A stretch of 64,000 nt of DNA from Paraburkholderia sp. BL9I2N2 (GTDB lineage: Bacteria > Pseudomonadota > Gammaproteobacteria > Burkholderiales > Burkholderiaceae), in contig NZ_SMGP01000001.1 in NCBI RefSeq assembly GCF_004339745.1, positions 2,480,001 through 2,544,000 of the forward strand. Direction: 5' to 3'. The notes under the pieces were generated by a model. The model saw nothing but the letters and a program-made list of their open reading frames with translations. It was not told where the DNA came from and did no database searches. Made by a program: the position numbers and the translations under genes. Shown one piece after another: positions 9,755 to 18,854 of this stretch (positions are counted from its first letter, which is position 1; each line of letters begins with the position of its first letter).

Positions 9755-10006
9755 AACGATCGTGCCGCCAATTTCCGCAGATGGGCGACGCTCGTTTTAC
9801 CTGCTCACACAGCAGGATCGAGCCTCGCGCATGTCGCGCAGATGACCATCTATCTGGTCGACAAAGCCGACGCGCCGGAAATGAACCGCGTCTACGCGCG
9901 CTATTTCACGGCGCCGCCTAACCCGAATCGGGCGACGGTGGTCGTCAAGGAACTGCTTGGCGAAAATTGTCTGATCGAAATTGTCGTGCATGCGATCAAG
10001 GCCTGA
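9755..10006 (+). pseudogene. RidA/YjgF/UK114-family C-terminal remnant
   Basis: Reading in frame up to the TGA at 10004-10006 gives AGSSLAHVAQMTIYLVDKAD, then EMNRVYARYF, RATVVVKELLG and LIEIVVHAIKA. These are the conserved C-terminal two thirds of RidA enamine/imine deaminases. In the same frame there is a stop at 9752-9754, and no credible N-terminal third precedes it. The only in-frame ATG (9842) would give a 54-residue fragment lacking half the fold. I infer a decayed gene. Its neighbours (GH35 gene, SnoaL-like gene) are transcribed in the opposite direction. Confidence 0.72.
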
Positions 10007-10081
10007 CGCGAGACGATCACGGAGGACTCGATCGAGCGTTACCGTGCGCTATATCGCGCCGCAACGCGACGTCACGCGACG

Positions 10082-10465
10082 TCACGCGATCTGCTGGACC
10101 CATTGACTCCGCCAACCCGGTGCCTCGAAGGGATCGGAAAAATACTGGGTCTCGTGAATGACCTTGCCGTCGCAGAACTCCATGATGCTTACCGTGTACG
10201 CCGCTCGCCCCTCATAGGCGATGGTGTATTCCGTGATCCAGAGATTACCCTCTCCTTGAATCCGCCTGACATTGAAGCCTGATGGCTTATCTGGATGATG
10301 GCTCCGCAGTGCCTGCAAATTGCTTCGCCCGATAATTCGCTCACCTGATTGGGGATAGTCACAGACGGCATCATCATCGTAAATATCATGCTCCGCGTCG
10401 AGATCGCCCGCCGCCGACGCGCTCCAGTGCGCGTCCAGAGCTTCACGTATCTTGTCTTCCTGCAT
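10082..10465 (-). CDS. SnoaL-like/NTF2-fold protein
   Basis: A 127-residue protein starting MQEDKIREALDAHW. The start is fixed by GGAGG six bases upstream; a methionine eight codons earlier lacks such a site. An alpha-helical start followed by DAEHDIYDDDAVCDYPQSGERIIGR and a beta-rich C-terminus is the NTF2-like cone fold used by SnoaL-type proteins, which are often isomerases, dehydratases or small-molecule binding proteins. It lies 30 bases downstream of the aldo/keto reductase on the same strand and is probably co-transcribed. The substrate is unknown. Confidence 0.82.
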   Translation of the reverse strand: MQEDKIREALDAHWSASAAGDLDAEHDIYDDDAVCDYPQSGERIIGRSNLQALRSHHPDKPSGFNVRRIQGEGNLWITEYTIAYEGRAAYTVSIMEFCDGKVIHETQYFSDPFEAPGWRSQWVQQIA

Positions 10466-10495
10466 GGCGTGCCTCCGGATAACGTTCACATCTAC

Positions 10496-11437
10496 CTATT
10501 GCGTACGCCGCGGAATGAACCCGGGGCTGCCCGTTTTAACGACTTCGTTGTACCTCTGCCTCGTCTCAATCTGGTTGATCTCGTCGAATGCATCCGCTGG
10601 CAGCGCGGAGATTTCGAAATTCTCTCGCGCACGGGTCGCCGTTTTAGGGGTGGTGAGCAAAGCTCCGCCGCGCTGGATCGCCCAGGCAAGCAGTACCTGG
10701 GCTGGCGTCTTTCCAGTTCGTGCTGCAATCCGCGAGATGACCGGGTCCTCAAGCGGCCCCGGCCTGATTCCGTGACCCAATGGCGCAAAGGCCAAAAACA
10801 CGATCTCTCTCTCCTTGCAGAATTCCAGAAGTTCCGTTTCCGGAAGATACGGATGGGCTTCGACCTGCACCGCAGCCGGCTTGATTCGTGCAGATTCATA
10901 GAGAGGCCGCAGGTCGTTCAGGCCAATATCGGACAGTCCGATGGCCCGGCATCTTCCGCGGTCGACGAGATCTTCCATCGCCCTCCACGTGTCCAGCAAA
11001 GTCACGCCTTTATCGTAGATGACATCGCCGTTTGCATCGCGTGGATCCTGCTCATCCCCCGATTGAAATGCGAACGGCGTGTGTATCAGATAGAGATCGA
11101 GATAGTCGAGCCCGAGTCTTTCAAGACTTGCTTCGAAAGCCGGTTCGACACGCTCGCGCCGATGATTGGAGTTCCACAATTTTGTAGTCACGAAGATGTC
11201 TTCGCGCGCAATTCCTCCGGCGGCAAGCCCTATCCGCAGCGCTTCGCCCACTTCGCGCTCGTTACGGTATCGCTCGGCACAATCGAAGTGCCGATAGCCG
11301 GCCTCCAGCGCGTCTCTGGTAGCGCTGATAGTCGTAGCTGAATCGGGAATCAGCGTGCCGAATCCAAGCGCGGGCATCCGGCCGCCTCCGTGATTCAGCA
11401 CTAACTTTTTGCTCCGGAAATCGGAAGACTCAATCAT
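10496..11437 (-). CDS. Aldo/keto reductase
   Basis: A 313-residue NADPH-dependent oxidoreductase with the AKR (beta/alpha)8 barrel. The catalytic tetrad is visible: D52 and Y57 in FDCAERY, K86 in TTKLW, and H119 in LIHTP. NADPH-binding segments near TPKTATRARENFEI lie at the C-terminus. The motif order resembles AKR families 3-5, which reduce aldehydes and ketones in the cytoplasm. It is the first gene of a two-gene unit with the SnoaL-like protein. The physiological substrate is not evident. Confidence 0.92.
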   Translation of the reverse strand: MIESSDFRSKKLVLNHGGGRMPALGFGTLIPDSATTISATRDALEAGYRHFDCAERYRNEREVGEALRIGLAAGGIAREDIFVTTKLWNSNHRRERVEPAFEASLERLGLDYLDLYLIHTPFAFQSGDEQDPRDANGDVIYDKGVTLLDTWRAMEDLVDRGRCRAIGLSDIGLNDLRPLYESARIKPAAVQVEAHPYLPETELLEFCKEREIVFLAFAPLGHGIRPGPLEDPVISRIAARTGKTPAQVLLAWAIQRGGALLTTPKTATRARENFEISALPADAFDEINQIETRQRYNEVVKTGSPGFIPRRTQ

Positions 11438-12089
11438 GTCGACATCTCCACACTATTTCATGCCCTGCAACGAAGGACCGACGCATGGGTCCGCAATTGC
11501 GGCGCCAGGTCCATGAAGGGAAAAAAACCTCAACGTACTCGAGTCGGACAACCGCTTCGTAGCGATTCCTGGCCGACGAATTCGTGAACCGCTTACACCG
11601 TGTCTCTTTACTTAAGGGTATATGAAGTGCCGCTTTAGTGTCAGGCTCGACGTCGTAGCTTTGGCAGAGAAGTCGGCGTCGCTCGACAACCCGAGCGAGC
11701 AGAACGGTGACCCTGAAGCCCTTCTCTTTCTCAGGTCGGATTGATGTTGAATGTGCAGAAGTTGAAGCCGTCAAATCGGGGCGCGGTGATTCGCAACTCA
11801 GCCGCCACCGTCAGAGTTAACGGAGCGCCAAACAAGTCTGCTTCCTGATCAAGTGTAGCAAATGAATCACTGCGCGGCAGCGGACGGTTCCGTAAAAGTA
11901 CACCATGTAGTTGGAGTGAATGCAGTCCATGCAACAAAGCATCCGTACTGTTCGGTGCTGGTCAACTGTTGCGTGATCAAGGTCCTGAACAGCCAGTTGG
12001 ACTCGAACCACGCGTGACCGCATGACCACCACCATGAAACGCCCCACGCCCCCTACAGCCGCTGCGATTGAATTCAGTCTCACACGTGC
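11438..12089. other. Gene-poor region
   Basis: 652 bases with only short overlapping ORFs on the minus strand and no recognisable family, Shine-Dalgarno-supported start or IS end. It may hold decayed sequence; a short minus-strand ORF ending near 11731 is cysteine-containing and beta-rich but I could not identify it. Confidence 0.4.
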
Positions 12090-12290
12090 CTACGCTTCGA
12101 CAATGGTGACTTCATAGTTCTCGTCTTCGAAAGCGACGAGAAACTCTTCGGGCATCAGCCATGAATCGACGCTCACCATCTTGGTGTCAATGTCGACGTT
12201 GACCTTCGCGTCGGCGTCGACGGTCTTCATCGCATGCTCAATCGTTGACACATCGTCTGAACGGATTTCATCTTTCATCGAGAATTTCAT
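12090..12290 (-). CDS. HMA-like small protein without metal-binding cysteines
   Basis: A 66-residue protein with the beta-alpha-beta-beta-alpha-beta pattern of heavy-metal-associated (CopZ-like) domains: KTVDADAKVNVDIDTKMVSV followed by EEFLVAFEDENYEVTIVEA. The CxxC metal site is absent and the protein has no cysteine, so copper binding of the usual kind is unlikely. GGAG lies nine bases before the start. It stands alone between a gene-poor region and the epoxide hydrolase gene on the same strand. The function is unknown. Confidence 0.68.
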   Translation of the reverse strand: MKFSMKDEIRSDDVSTIEHAMKTVDADAKVNVDIDTKMVSVDSWLMPEEFLVAFEDENYEVTIVEA

Positions 12291-12584
12291 TTGTCACTTC
12301 TCCAGTCAACAAAGCTTGAATAAAGCAGGACCTATCGATTCATCAGCGTCAGTGGGTCCGCATATTGATTGTACGCACTACACATTCGACGGTCGACGAA
12401 GCGCTGCGCCAGTTGTCGATACAGGCATGTTGCAACGTATGCCGGACAAGACAGTGCGCATTGAACCGGCGTCTTGTTGCGTGCGACAAGACGTGTGTGG
12501 CGCGCGTCTTCCCGTCGTCGGCTTCCAGTAAGCAAGAGGTCGGCGAGCGAGCTCTTCCAGGACCCGTCACCCGCATCTTTGCGC

Positions 12585-13910
12585 TCAACGCAGCGACCGG
12601 AAGCTCACGCGAATCTCTTCCGAGAATACTTGCGGCTGCTCCCAGGCTGCAAAATGTCCGCCTTTTGGAAGGCGGTTATAGTGAATCAGCTTGGGATACG
12701 CCTTCGCTGTCCAGCTTTGCGGGGCAGCGTAGATTTCGTCGGGAAATACACTGACGGCAACCGGAATGGCCACGTGCTTGGGAGCAAAGAAGTTGAGCTT
12801 GTTTTCCCAATACAACCGCGCCGAAGAAATTCCCGTGTTCGTGAGCCAATAGAGCGTCACGTTCTCGAGAACGTCGTCTCGCGTCAGCCCCTCGGACTGA
12901 CCGTCAAATACGCGCGCGATAAGTGCCTGGCTGGCGGCGTCGTGGTCGAGCATCCACGCGGCGAGGCCGACAGGCGAGTCTTCAATTCCGTACAACGTCT
13001 GCGGGCGGTTCGTCATCTCCTGGGCGTAGCCAAGACCGTGCTTGTAGAAAAAGTCGAGCTGGTCGTAAGCGTGCCGCTCGTCGGCTGAGAGGTCGGCCGG
13101 CGGCGGGTTGCCATACTTGAGCGCCTCTGCAATATTGTCCGGTACGGTGGCCGGCATGTTGGTGTGAATACCGAGCAGTTCCGGTGGCGCAAGCAGGGCC
13201 ATCTGCTCCGTGACAGCATTTCCCCAATCGCCGCCTTGCGCCACATATCGCGTGTATCCGAGCCGCTTCATCAGTACGACCCACGCGCGTGCAATGCGAG
13301 CAGGGTCCCAGCCGGTCGCGCTCGGTTTGCCTGAGAACCCGTAACCCGGGAGCGACGGAATCACGATATCGAATGCGTCCGACGCCATCCCGCCATGAGC
13401 GGTCGGATTGGTCAGCGGACCGATGATCTTCAACTGCTCGATGATCGAACCGGGCCACCCGTGCGTGACGATAACCGGCAACGCGTTGGCGTCTTTCGAA
13501 CGAACGTGGATGAAATGAATGTCGAGCCCATCGATTTCGGTCACGAACTGCGGCAACGCGTTCAGCCTCGCTTCGACTTTGCGCCAGTCATAGTCAGTCG
13601 CCCAATACCGTGCGAGCTTCTGCATTGTCGCGAGTTGCACGCCCTGTGACGCATCAGTCACGGTCTCCCGCTCAGGCCACCTGGTCGCCTTGATACGCCT
13701 CTTCAAATCGATGAGTTGCGATTCCGGCGCGTGCACGCGGAGTCGACGAATAGCGGTCTTGTCACCGCCGCTCGACTTCGTGACTTCAGTGATGGTTTGA
13801 TTCGTATCCGCGAAAGCAAGTCGGCTCAATGAGCCCGCAATTGCGGCCGCCGCCGCCACGCCGATAAAGCGACGGCGCGATGGGGTTTGGGGAAGGATAT
13901 CGTCAGCCAT
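12585..13910 (-). CDS. Epoxide hydrolase with twin-arginine signal
   Basis: A 441-residue alpha/beta-hydrolase of the epoxide hydrolase family. The start MADDILPQ has AGGAG five bases upstream. Residues 10-35 carry a Tat-type signal (PSRRRFIGVA followed by an Ala-rich hydrophobic stretch and a cleavage-like region near AFA-DTN), so it is probably exported folded to the periplasm. An epoxide hydrolase N-terminal domain follows (about 52-165), with the oxyanion motif HGWPGS at 150-155. The nucleophile is D228 in GGDWG and the catalytic His is H419 in GGHFAAWEQP. It is divergent from an exported crotonase at 14426. Confidence 0.9.
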   Translation of the reverse strand: MADDILPQTPSRRRFIGVAAAAAIAGSLSRLAFADTNQTITEVTKSSGGDKTAIRRLRVHAPESQLIDLKRRIKATRWPERETVTDASQGVQLATMQKLARYWATDYDWRKVEARLNALPQFVTEIDGLDIHFIHVRSKDANALPVIVTHGWPGSIIEQLKIIGPLTNPTAHGGMASDAFDIVIPSLPGYGFSGKPSATGWDPARIARAWVVLMKRLGYTRYVAQGGDWGNAVTEQMALLAPPELLGIHTNMPATVPDNIAEALKYGNPPPADLSADERHAYDQLDFFYKHGLGYAQEMTNRPQTLYGIEDSPVGLAAWMLDHDAASQALIARVFDGQSEGLTRDDVLENVTLYWLTNTGISSARLYWENKLNFFAPKHVAIPVAVSVFPDEIYAAPQSWTAKAYPKLIHYNRLPKGGHFAAWEQPQVFSEEIRVSFRSLR

Positions 13911-14425
13911 ACAAGCTCCTGTTGGCAATGAATCAGATGAGCTGGAGCGATGGGCGCGGCGGCAACGCAATATCCTGGGCAAACACGTTCACGATTGTCC
14001 AATTGAGTCGTCTATAGAGGCAGCCAGTTGGCAAGCCTCGCATCGTTATCGCTTCAACCGACCGCAAACAGCAGTTTGCAGTAGTTGTAGCGATTGTGTG
14101 GAAGCAAGCCCTCCGGGTAAATGGCCAAGTTAGAACAACAGTTGTGTCGATCGCGAACAAATGCGTTGCGCCAGGCTTTTTTGGCCATTGCCGTGTGGAC
14201 ACAATGCGCGAAAAGACACTGGCGAGTTTTATGCGGCGGCGACAGTATCGGTTACACAATCCGCATTGCTTCACACCGCTCAATATGGTGTCCTGATTCT
14301 TGATTGACCGATGCAGTCATGCTCATTGGTATCTGCCGAGTGGGTGCCTACACTAATTCCTGTGGACCGAATGCCCGCGCGTTCTTTCTTCCGCGAATTT
14401 CTTCAGCATCGAAAAGGAAGCAAAC
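13911..14425. other. Divergent promoter region of two exported enzymes
   Basis: 515 bases between the epoxide hydrolase and crotonase genes. No credible gene; short ORFs on both strands lack family features. It presumably holds both promoters. Confidence 0.4.
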
Positions 14426-15382
14426 ATGAAACTGACCCACTTGGTGGTGGCAATGGCCGCAGGTGCACTGTTTCACAACGGCAGCGCGATAGCACAGAAC
14501 GACCAGGCAAGCACCGCCGCGAATCAAAGCGCGCAACCGGAAACTGGCGCGAAGCAGGAGTTCAAGATAAAACGCGTGACGCCGGCATACTGGCGCGTCA
14601 CCATCGACCATCCGCCATTCAATATCTTCGGTCCGGAATCCATACCGCAGTTGAACAGCGTGATCACCCAGATAGAGAACGATGCCGAACTGAAGGTCGT
14701 GGTGTTCGACAGCTCAGTACCCGGTTTTTTTCTGACTCACTATGACTTTGTGCCGCCCCTCGAAGTCACGACGCGCATGCCCCCCGGCCCGACAGGCATG
14801 CCGCCGCTACCCGATATGCTGACTCGCCTGAGCCGCTCTTCCGTGGTGTCGATCGTGTCGATCCGGGGCCGGGCTACGGGCGTTGGCAGTGAGTTGTCCC
14901 TTGCGTCCGACATGCGCTTCGCCAGCCGCGAAAAAGCCGTGCTGTCCCAATTCGAAGTAGGCGCCGGTTTCGTTCCCGGCGGCGGACCGATGTCGCGTCT
15001 TCCCCGGCTGATGGGGCGAGGCCGCGCACTGGAAATTCTGCTGAGCGGCAACGATATCAACGGCGAACTTGCCGAACGATATGGCTATGTCAACCGCTCA
15101 CTTCCGGATGCCGAACTGGATAAGTTCGTCGACACCCTGGCTCGCCGCATTGCATCCTTCGACAAGCAGACCATCGGGGAGATCAAGCACTTCGTCAACA
15201 TCTCCACTCTCCCTCCCGATAGCGAGGTTGGGCCACAGTGGGACGCTTTCATTACCTCCGTACAGCGTCCAGCGGCGCAGCAGGATATCAAGAGGCTGAT
15301 GGAACTTGGATTGCAGAAAAAGCCTGACGTGGAAATTCATCTCGACCGGTACACCGGCAAAGTCAATCAACCGGACAAGTAA
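14426..15382 (+). CDS. Crotonase-fold (enoyl-CoA hydratase/isomerase family) protein with signal peptide
   Basis: A 318-residue protein with AAGGA upstream of its ATG. Residues 1-24 are a Sec-type signal (MKLTHLVVAMAAGALF, then small residues before AIAQ-ND). The mature part has the crotonase fold, with the oxyanion-hole motif RGRATGVGSELSLASDMRF and the VGAGFVPGGGPMSRLPRLMGR segment where catalytic Glu/Asp residues lie in hydratases. The first oxyanion region (FFLTHYDFVPP) departs from the usual GFSAGADL. Crotonases normally act on acyl-CoA in the cytoplasm. Export implies a non-CoA substrate or altered use. It is divergent from the Tat-exported epoxide hydrolase. Confidence 0.85.
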   Translation: MKLTHLVVAMAAGALFHNGSAIAQNDQASTAANQSAQPETGAKQEFKIKRVTPAYWRVTIDHPPFNIFGPESIPQLNSVITQIENDAELKVVVFDSSVPGFFLTHYDFVPPLEVTTRMPPGPTGMPPLPDMLTRLSRSSVVSIVSIRGRATGVGSELSLASDMRFASREKAVLSQFEVGAGFVPGGGPMSRLPRLMGRGRALEILLSGNDINGELAERYGYVNRSLPDAELDKFVDTLARRIASFDKQTIGEIKHFVNISTLPPDSEVGPQWDAFITSVQRPAAQQDIKRLMELGLQKKPDVEIHLDRYTGKVNQPDK

Positions 15383-15423
15383 TCCACGCGCTTCGCAGTT
15401 GGCCGAGCTATCAGCCGCCAGAC

Positions 15424-16098
15424 TTACGTCGGCAACTGCGTGCCGGCCTGCTCAGCGACGATATAGCTGGCGTACCAGTCCGGCCAGTTTTCGTCATGCT
15501 GTCCGGAGAGTTTCTCATGCTCGCCATGCGCGGCCGCGGCGCGCCGTAGCGCCCCTGCGAGTTCTATTGCCGAAGCGAATGTCGTGACCTGCGCGTCCAC
15601 CCTTCCAGGGAGTCGAGTGGTCACTTCCTGGAAGACCCAGCCATTTCCGTCAGGATCGCTGAACGAGGCAAAGGAGCCGTAGCTGCGCCGTTCCGGTTGC
15701 GGGCCGCTCACGCGTCCTTCCTCGCCCGCATGGTGGAAAAGGCCGCCGGCGTCGTGGAAGACTTCGCTCACGTCGATGCCTCGCTCGACAAGCTCTGCGT
15801 GCGCCCTGTTTATATCGGACACAATGAGATGGAGTCCCTGCACCGAACCCGGTTCTTCAGTCGTGACGCCCTTGCCGAAGAGGACCGAGCATTGCGAGCC
15901 TGGGGGCGTGAAATGGACAACTCGAAACTGCTCGTCTTTCGCGATATCGACGTCGAGTCTCCAACCTAACCTGGCATAGAACTCTTTCGCGCGATCGACG
16001 TCGGAGACCGGGATGACAACGATCTCGAGCTTCATGTCGACCGTCCGCGCTGTACCGGCAGCCGTGTCGGCTTGGTTGGTTGTTTGTGCATTGCTCAT
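15424..16098 (-). CDS. VOC (glyoxalase/bleomycin resistance fold) family protein
   Basis: A 224-residue protein; GGAG lies shortly upstream of the start. Residues 22-160 form two beta-alpha-beta-beta-beta modules (MKLEIVVIPVSDVDRAKEFYARLGW and GLHLIVSDINRAHAELVERGID), ending in FSDPDGNGWVFQEVTTRLPG. A helical C-terminal extension of about 60 residues (RRAAAAHGEHEK, NWPDWYASYIVAEQAG) is seen in many proteobacterial VOC proteins. Typical roles are metal-dependent dioxygenases, lyases or antibiotic-binding proteins; the substrate here is unknown. It converges with the crotonase gene (41-base gap). Confidence 0.87.
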   Translation of the reverse strand: MSNAQTTNQADTAAGTARTVDMKLEIVVIPVSDVDRAKEFYARLGWRLDVDIAKDEQFRVVHFTPPGSQCSVLFGKGVTTEEPGSVQGLHLIVSDINRAHAELVERGIDVSEVFHDAGGLFHHAGEEGRVSGPQPERRSYGSFASFSDPDGNGWVFQEVTTRLPGRVDAQVTTFASAIELAGALRRAAAAHGEHEKLSGQHDENWPDWYASYIVAEQAGTQLPT

Positions 16099-16305
16099 GT
16101 CAGGCTCCTCGTGTTTCGGTGATTCAAGGGTGACTCATACGTTTGCGATCTCGGCGACTTGCCTTCCTGATCTGGAATATCCAATTCCAGTTTTCGGCCT
16201 GATCGGATTGTTGTATCCGATGACTTACCAAAGGGCCGGTCGCTAATGTGAGAAGTCTCCGGGGAAACCTCCGTGCCAATAAAGATTAAAGGAGGAAAAT
16301 CAAAA

Positions 16306-16356
16306 ATGAACAACTCTCACGAGTGCCGGCAGAGCAAATGCCTTGCGAAGTACTAG
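16306..16356 (+). CDS. Possible 16-residue ORF behind a very strong Shine-Dalgarno
   Basis: TAAAGGAGG ends 10 bases before an ATG opening a short ORF, MNNSHECRQSKCLAKY, then TAG. The ribosome site is stronger than that of most genes in the window. It could be a leader or small protein, or the orphaned start of a deleted gene. There is no family resemblance. The surrounding 479-base gap (16099-16577) holds nothing else I can identify. Confidence 0.3.
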   Translation: MNNSHECRQSKCLAKY

Positions 16357-16577
16357 CCGGTGTGACGCTGCAGACAACTTACCGTCTGTGCGGAAACCGT
16401 CATCGTGGCCACCCGCCTTCAACCCGTGCCCGTCGCGCCTGACTTGTTCCTCACACGCAAGTCTGTTTGTCGCTGGAGGGTATTCGAACCGAGCACCAAA
16501 GCGCCTAGATTAACCCCTTATCGGAGCCGCGGACCCGATCGGCAACAGAGCCCACTCAATGGATTTGGAGGTTCTCT

Positions 16578-17288
16578 ATGAGCACGTCACAAAAGGTCAT
16601 CGTCGTTACTGGCGCGTCGCAAGGCATCGGCGCGGAAGTCGTCAAGGCGTTCCGCAAGCTCGACTATCGCGTGGTCGCCACCGCGCGTAGCATCAAGCCG
16701 TCGGAGGATCCGAACATCCTGACCGTGGCCGGCGACATCGCCGACCCCGAAACCGCCCGCCGTGTGATCGGCGAAGCCGTGACGCGCTTCGGCCGCATCG
16801 ATACGCTCGTGAACAACGCCGGCATCTTCGTCGCCAAGCCTTTTACCAGCTATACCGCCGAAGACTATGCAGCGGTCACGGGTGTGAACCTGAATGGCTT
16901 CTTCTACATCACGCAGCTCGCCATCGCTGATATGGAAAAGCATGCCAGCGGCCACGTCGTTAGCATCAGCACCACCCTGGCCGACCACGCGATCGACGGC
17001 GTGCCTGCGGTACTCGCCGCGCTCACCAAGGGCGGCCTGAACGCGGCAACCCGCTCCCTCGCGATCGAATACGCCAAACGCGGCATTCGTGCCAACGCGG
17101 TTTCGCCGGGCATCATCAGGTCGCCGATGCATCCGGCGGAAACGCATGCGGCGCTCGGCGCGCTCCATCCGATGGGTCATATGGGCGAAATGAGCGATGT
17201 CGTGAACGCGATCCTTTATCTGGACTCCGCCCCGTTCGTCACCGGCGAGATCCTGCACGTCGACGGCGGCCAGAGCGCTGGCCACTAA
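16578..17288 (+). CDS. SDR-family oxidoreductase with altered active site
   Basis: A 236-residue classical-type short-chain dehydrogenase; GGAGG lies upstream of the ATG. Cofactor motif TGASQGIG is at 11-18, NNAG at 79-82, and serines at 129/131 in SISTT. The expected YxxxK is AALTK at 147-151, so the catalytic tyrosine position is alanine while K151 is retained. A C-terminal PG motif (SPGIIRSPMHP) and VTGEILHVDGGQSAGH are intact. The fold and NAD(P) binding are clear; classical dehydrogenase chemistry is doubtful. It converges with the LysR gene at 17496. Confidence 0.88.
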   Translation: MSTSQKVIVVTGASQGIGAEVVKAFRKLDYRVVATARSIKPSEDPNILTVAGDIADPETARRVIGEAVTRFGRIDTLVNNAGIFVAKPFTSYTAEDYAAVTGVNLNGFFYITQLAIADMEKHASGHVVSISTTLADHAIDGVPAVLAALTKGGLNAATRSLAIEYAKRGIRANAVSPGIIRSPMHPAETHAALGALHPMGHMGEMSDVVNAILYLDSAPFVTGEILHVDGGQSAGH

Positions 17289-17495
17289 GCGCGACCATGC
17301 AATAGCAGGCTCCGGTCCACACGACCGGACGCCGCTAGCCTGCAACCGGTTTGTCGAACAGGATCAAGGAGAACATCACGCCAATCGCCACGGTGGTCTA
17401 TGAACCCGGCGGCATAGACTCGAATTCGATTTCTACCCGCGTGAATGACGATCCAGCTTTGCCTGGCGAGGGACCTCACTGCGACGATGCCAGCG

Positions 17496-18518
17496 TCACC
17501 GACCCACCTGTTCGAACGGCGAAGGCCGCGCATACCGCGCCTCAACCGGCCGCCAACCGTAATCTTCCCGATAGTCCTTCAACGGCAAAACCGCCTCTAC
17601 CTCCTTGACGTCATGTCGAGCCGACGATCTGAAAAACTGGGTGCAATAGTCGACGAATGTCCTGAGCCTCGCCGGAAGCAGTTCCCGGTGCGAGTAGAAG
17701 AGACAGATCTCAACTTTGTTGTCGGATGTCGTGCACAGCGGCAAGATATGCGTAAGGCGCCTGGCTTCGATATCCTCACGCACCATGGTTTCAGGCAATG
17801 CGGCAATACCGGTCCCCATCAGTGCCGCTGCCCTAAGCAATATCTCGTTCCCGTCCATCGACGACATGGGAGACACGCTCACCCGCGTTTCGCTCTCCAA
17901 CAGATCGACAACATCCACGCCCTTTTTCCGTGAATCCGTGTCCAGCAGAAGAAAGTGATGGGTCAACTCGGCGGCGGTTTTGGGAATACCGTACTGCTCA
18001 AGATAAGCGGGCGCTGCGACAAAGATGCGCTGTGACCTCGACAATGTACGGCGAATCACGGCAGACTGCTCGACAAGATGCGGCGGAAGAATCGCCATAT
18101 CGAATCGGCCGTCATACAGGTTTGCGGCCCCTTCCTGAACGGAAACGATCAGATTCACATTAGGGGCAATGGCGTGATAGCCCCGCACCAGGCGCGAAAA
18201 GGTTTCGCTCATCAGCATCGGATGCACGATCAGCCGCAACTTGCCGCTGTCGACTTCACGCGAGCGCGTAATGCGACGGTTCGCTTCGTCGAGTTCCTCG
18301 AGCAAACGGCAGCAACTCAGATAGTAGGGCTGTGCCGCTTCAGTCAAAGAAACGGACCTTGTTGTTCTAAGCAAGACCCTCGTCTGGATGCACCCTTCGA
18401 GCTTGGCGATCGCCTTCGATACCGACCCGGTGGTCACATTCAACGATTCCGCAGCCTTGCTGAAGCTTTGATACCGCGCGGCAGCAACGAATGCACGCAA
18501 CATGTAAAGCTGGTCCAT
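17496..18518 (-). CDS. LysR-family transcriptional regulator
   Basis: A 340-residue LysR protein starting MDQLYMLRAFV. The ATG has GAGGTG five bases upstream, which I prefer to a GTG four codons earlier. The N-terminal winged HTH has FSKAAESLNVTTGSVSKAIAKLE; the effector-binding domain begins DSGKLRLIVHPML. The C-terminal 35 residues (VEAVLPLKDYRED onward) extend beyond the usual length of about 300. The neighbouring SDR converges with it, so its target is not implied by divergent orientation. Confidence 0.9.
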   Translation of the reverse strand: MDQLYMLRAFVAAARYQSFSKAAESLNVTTGSVSKAIAKLEGCIQTRVLLRTTRSVSLTEAAQPYYLSCCRLLEELDEANRRITRSREVDSGKLRLIVHPMLMSETFSRLVRGYHAIAPNVNLIVSVQEGAANLYDGRFDMAILPPHLVEQSAVIRRTLSRSQRIFVAAPAYLEQYGIPKTAAELTHHFLLLDTDSRKKGVDVVDLLESETRVSVSPMSSMDGNEILLRAAALMGTGIAALPETMVREDIEARRLTHILPLCTTSDNKVEICLFYSHRELLPARLRTFVDYCTQFFRSSARHDVKEVEAVLPLKDYREDYGWRPVEARYARPSPFEQVGR

Positions 18519-18854
18519 CTCGCACCTCACTGGTCGATGTAAAGATGTAGAGCAGAGTATTCAGGTGCCGTGGATCGTCACTGGCGGCGCAATCCAAACA
18601 ACCGGGAAACGAATGCAGGGTAAGCGCGAACGCCGCATGGCGCCATCGTTCGATATGGTGTAACGCATCGTGCGCTCGCGTGCTCGACTAATACGTTCGG
18701 ATGCGCGCACCAATCCAGTCCGAATGCTCTGTCGGCCACTTTCGCTTGATCTCAGGACGCGGCTATCGCACCGCTTGATGTGCTATCGAGGCGCCGTAGC
18801 ACTTCGCCAGGGCGAGAATACAAGAAGGAAATCGGCCGGCGAAAAGGAGAACAT
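18519..18854. other. Intergenic region
   Basis: 336 bases between the LysR gene and the DUF3331 gene with no supported gene or site. Confidence 0.4.

Noticed and set aside
11430..12083. Short minus-strand ORFs between the aldo/keto reductase and the HMA-like gene
   Set aside because: Mutually overlapping, no supported start and no domain match.
17351..17495. Possible protein fragment after the SDR gene (AAGGAG followed by ATC and an open frame)
   Set aside because: There is no standard start codon at the ribosome-site distance and no recognisable family; too weak to list as a gene or remnant.
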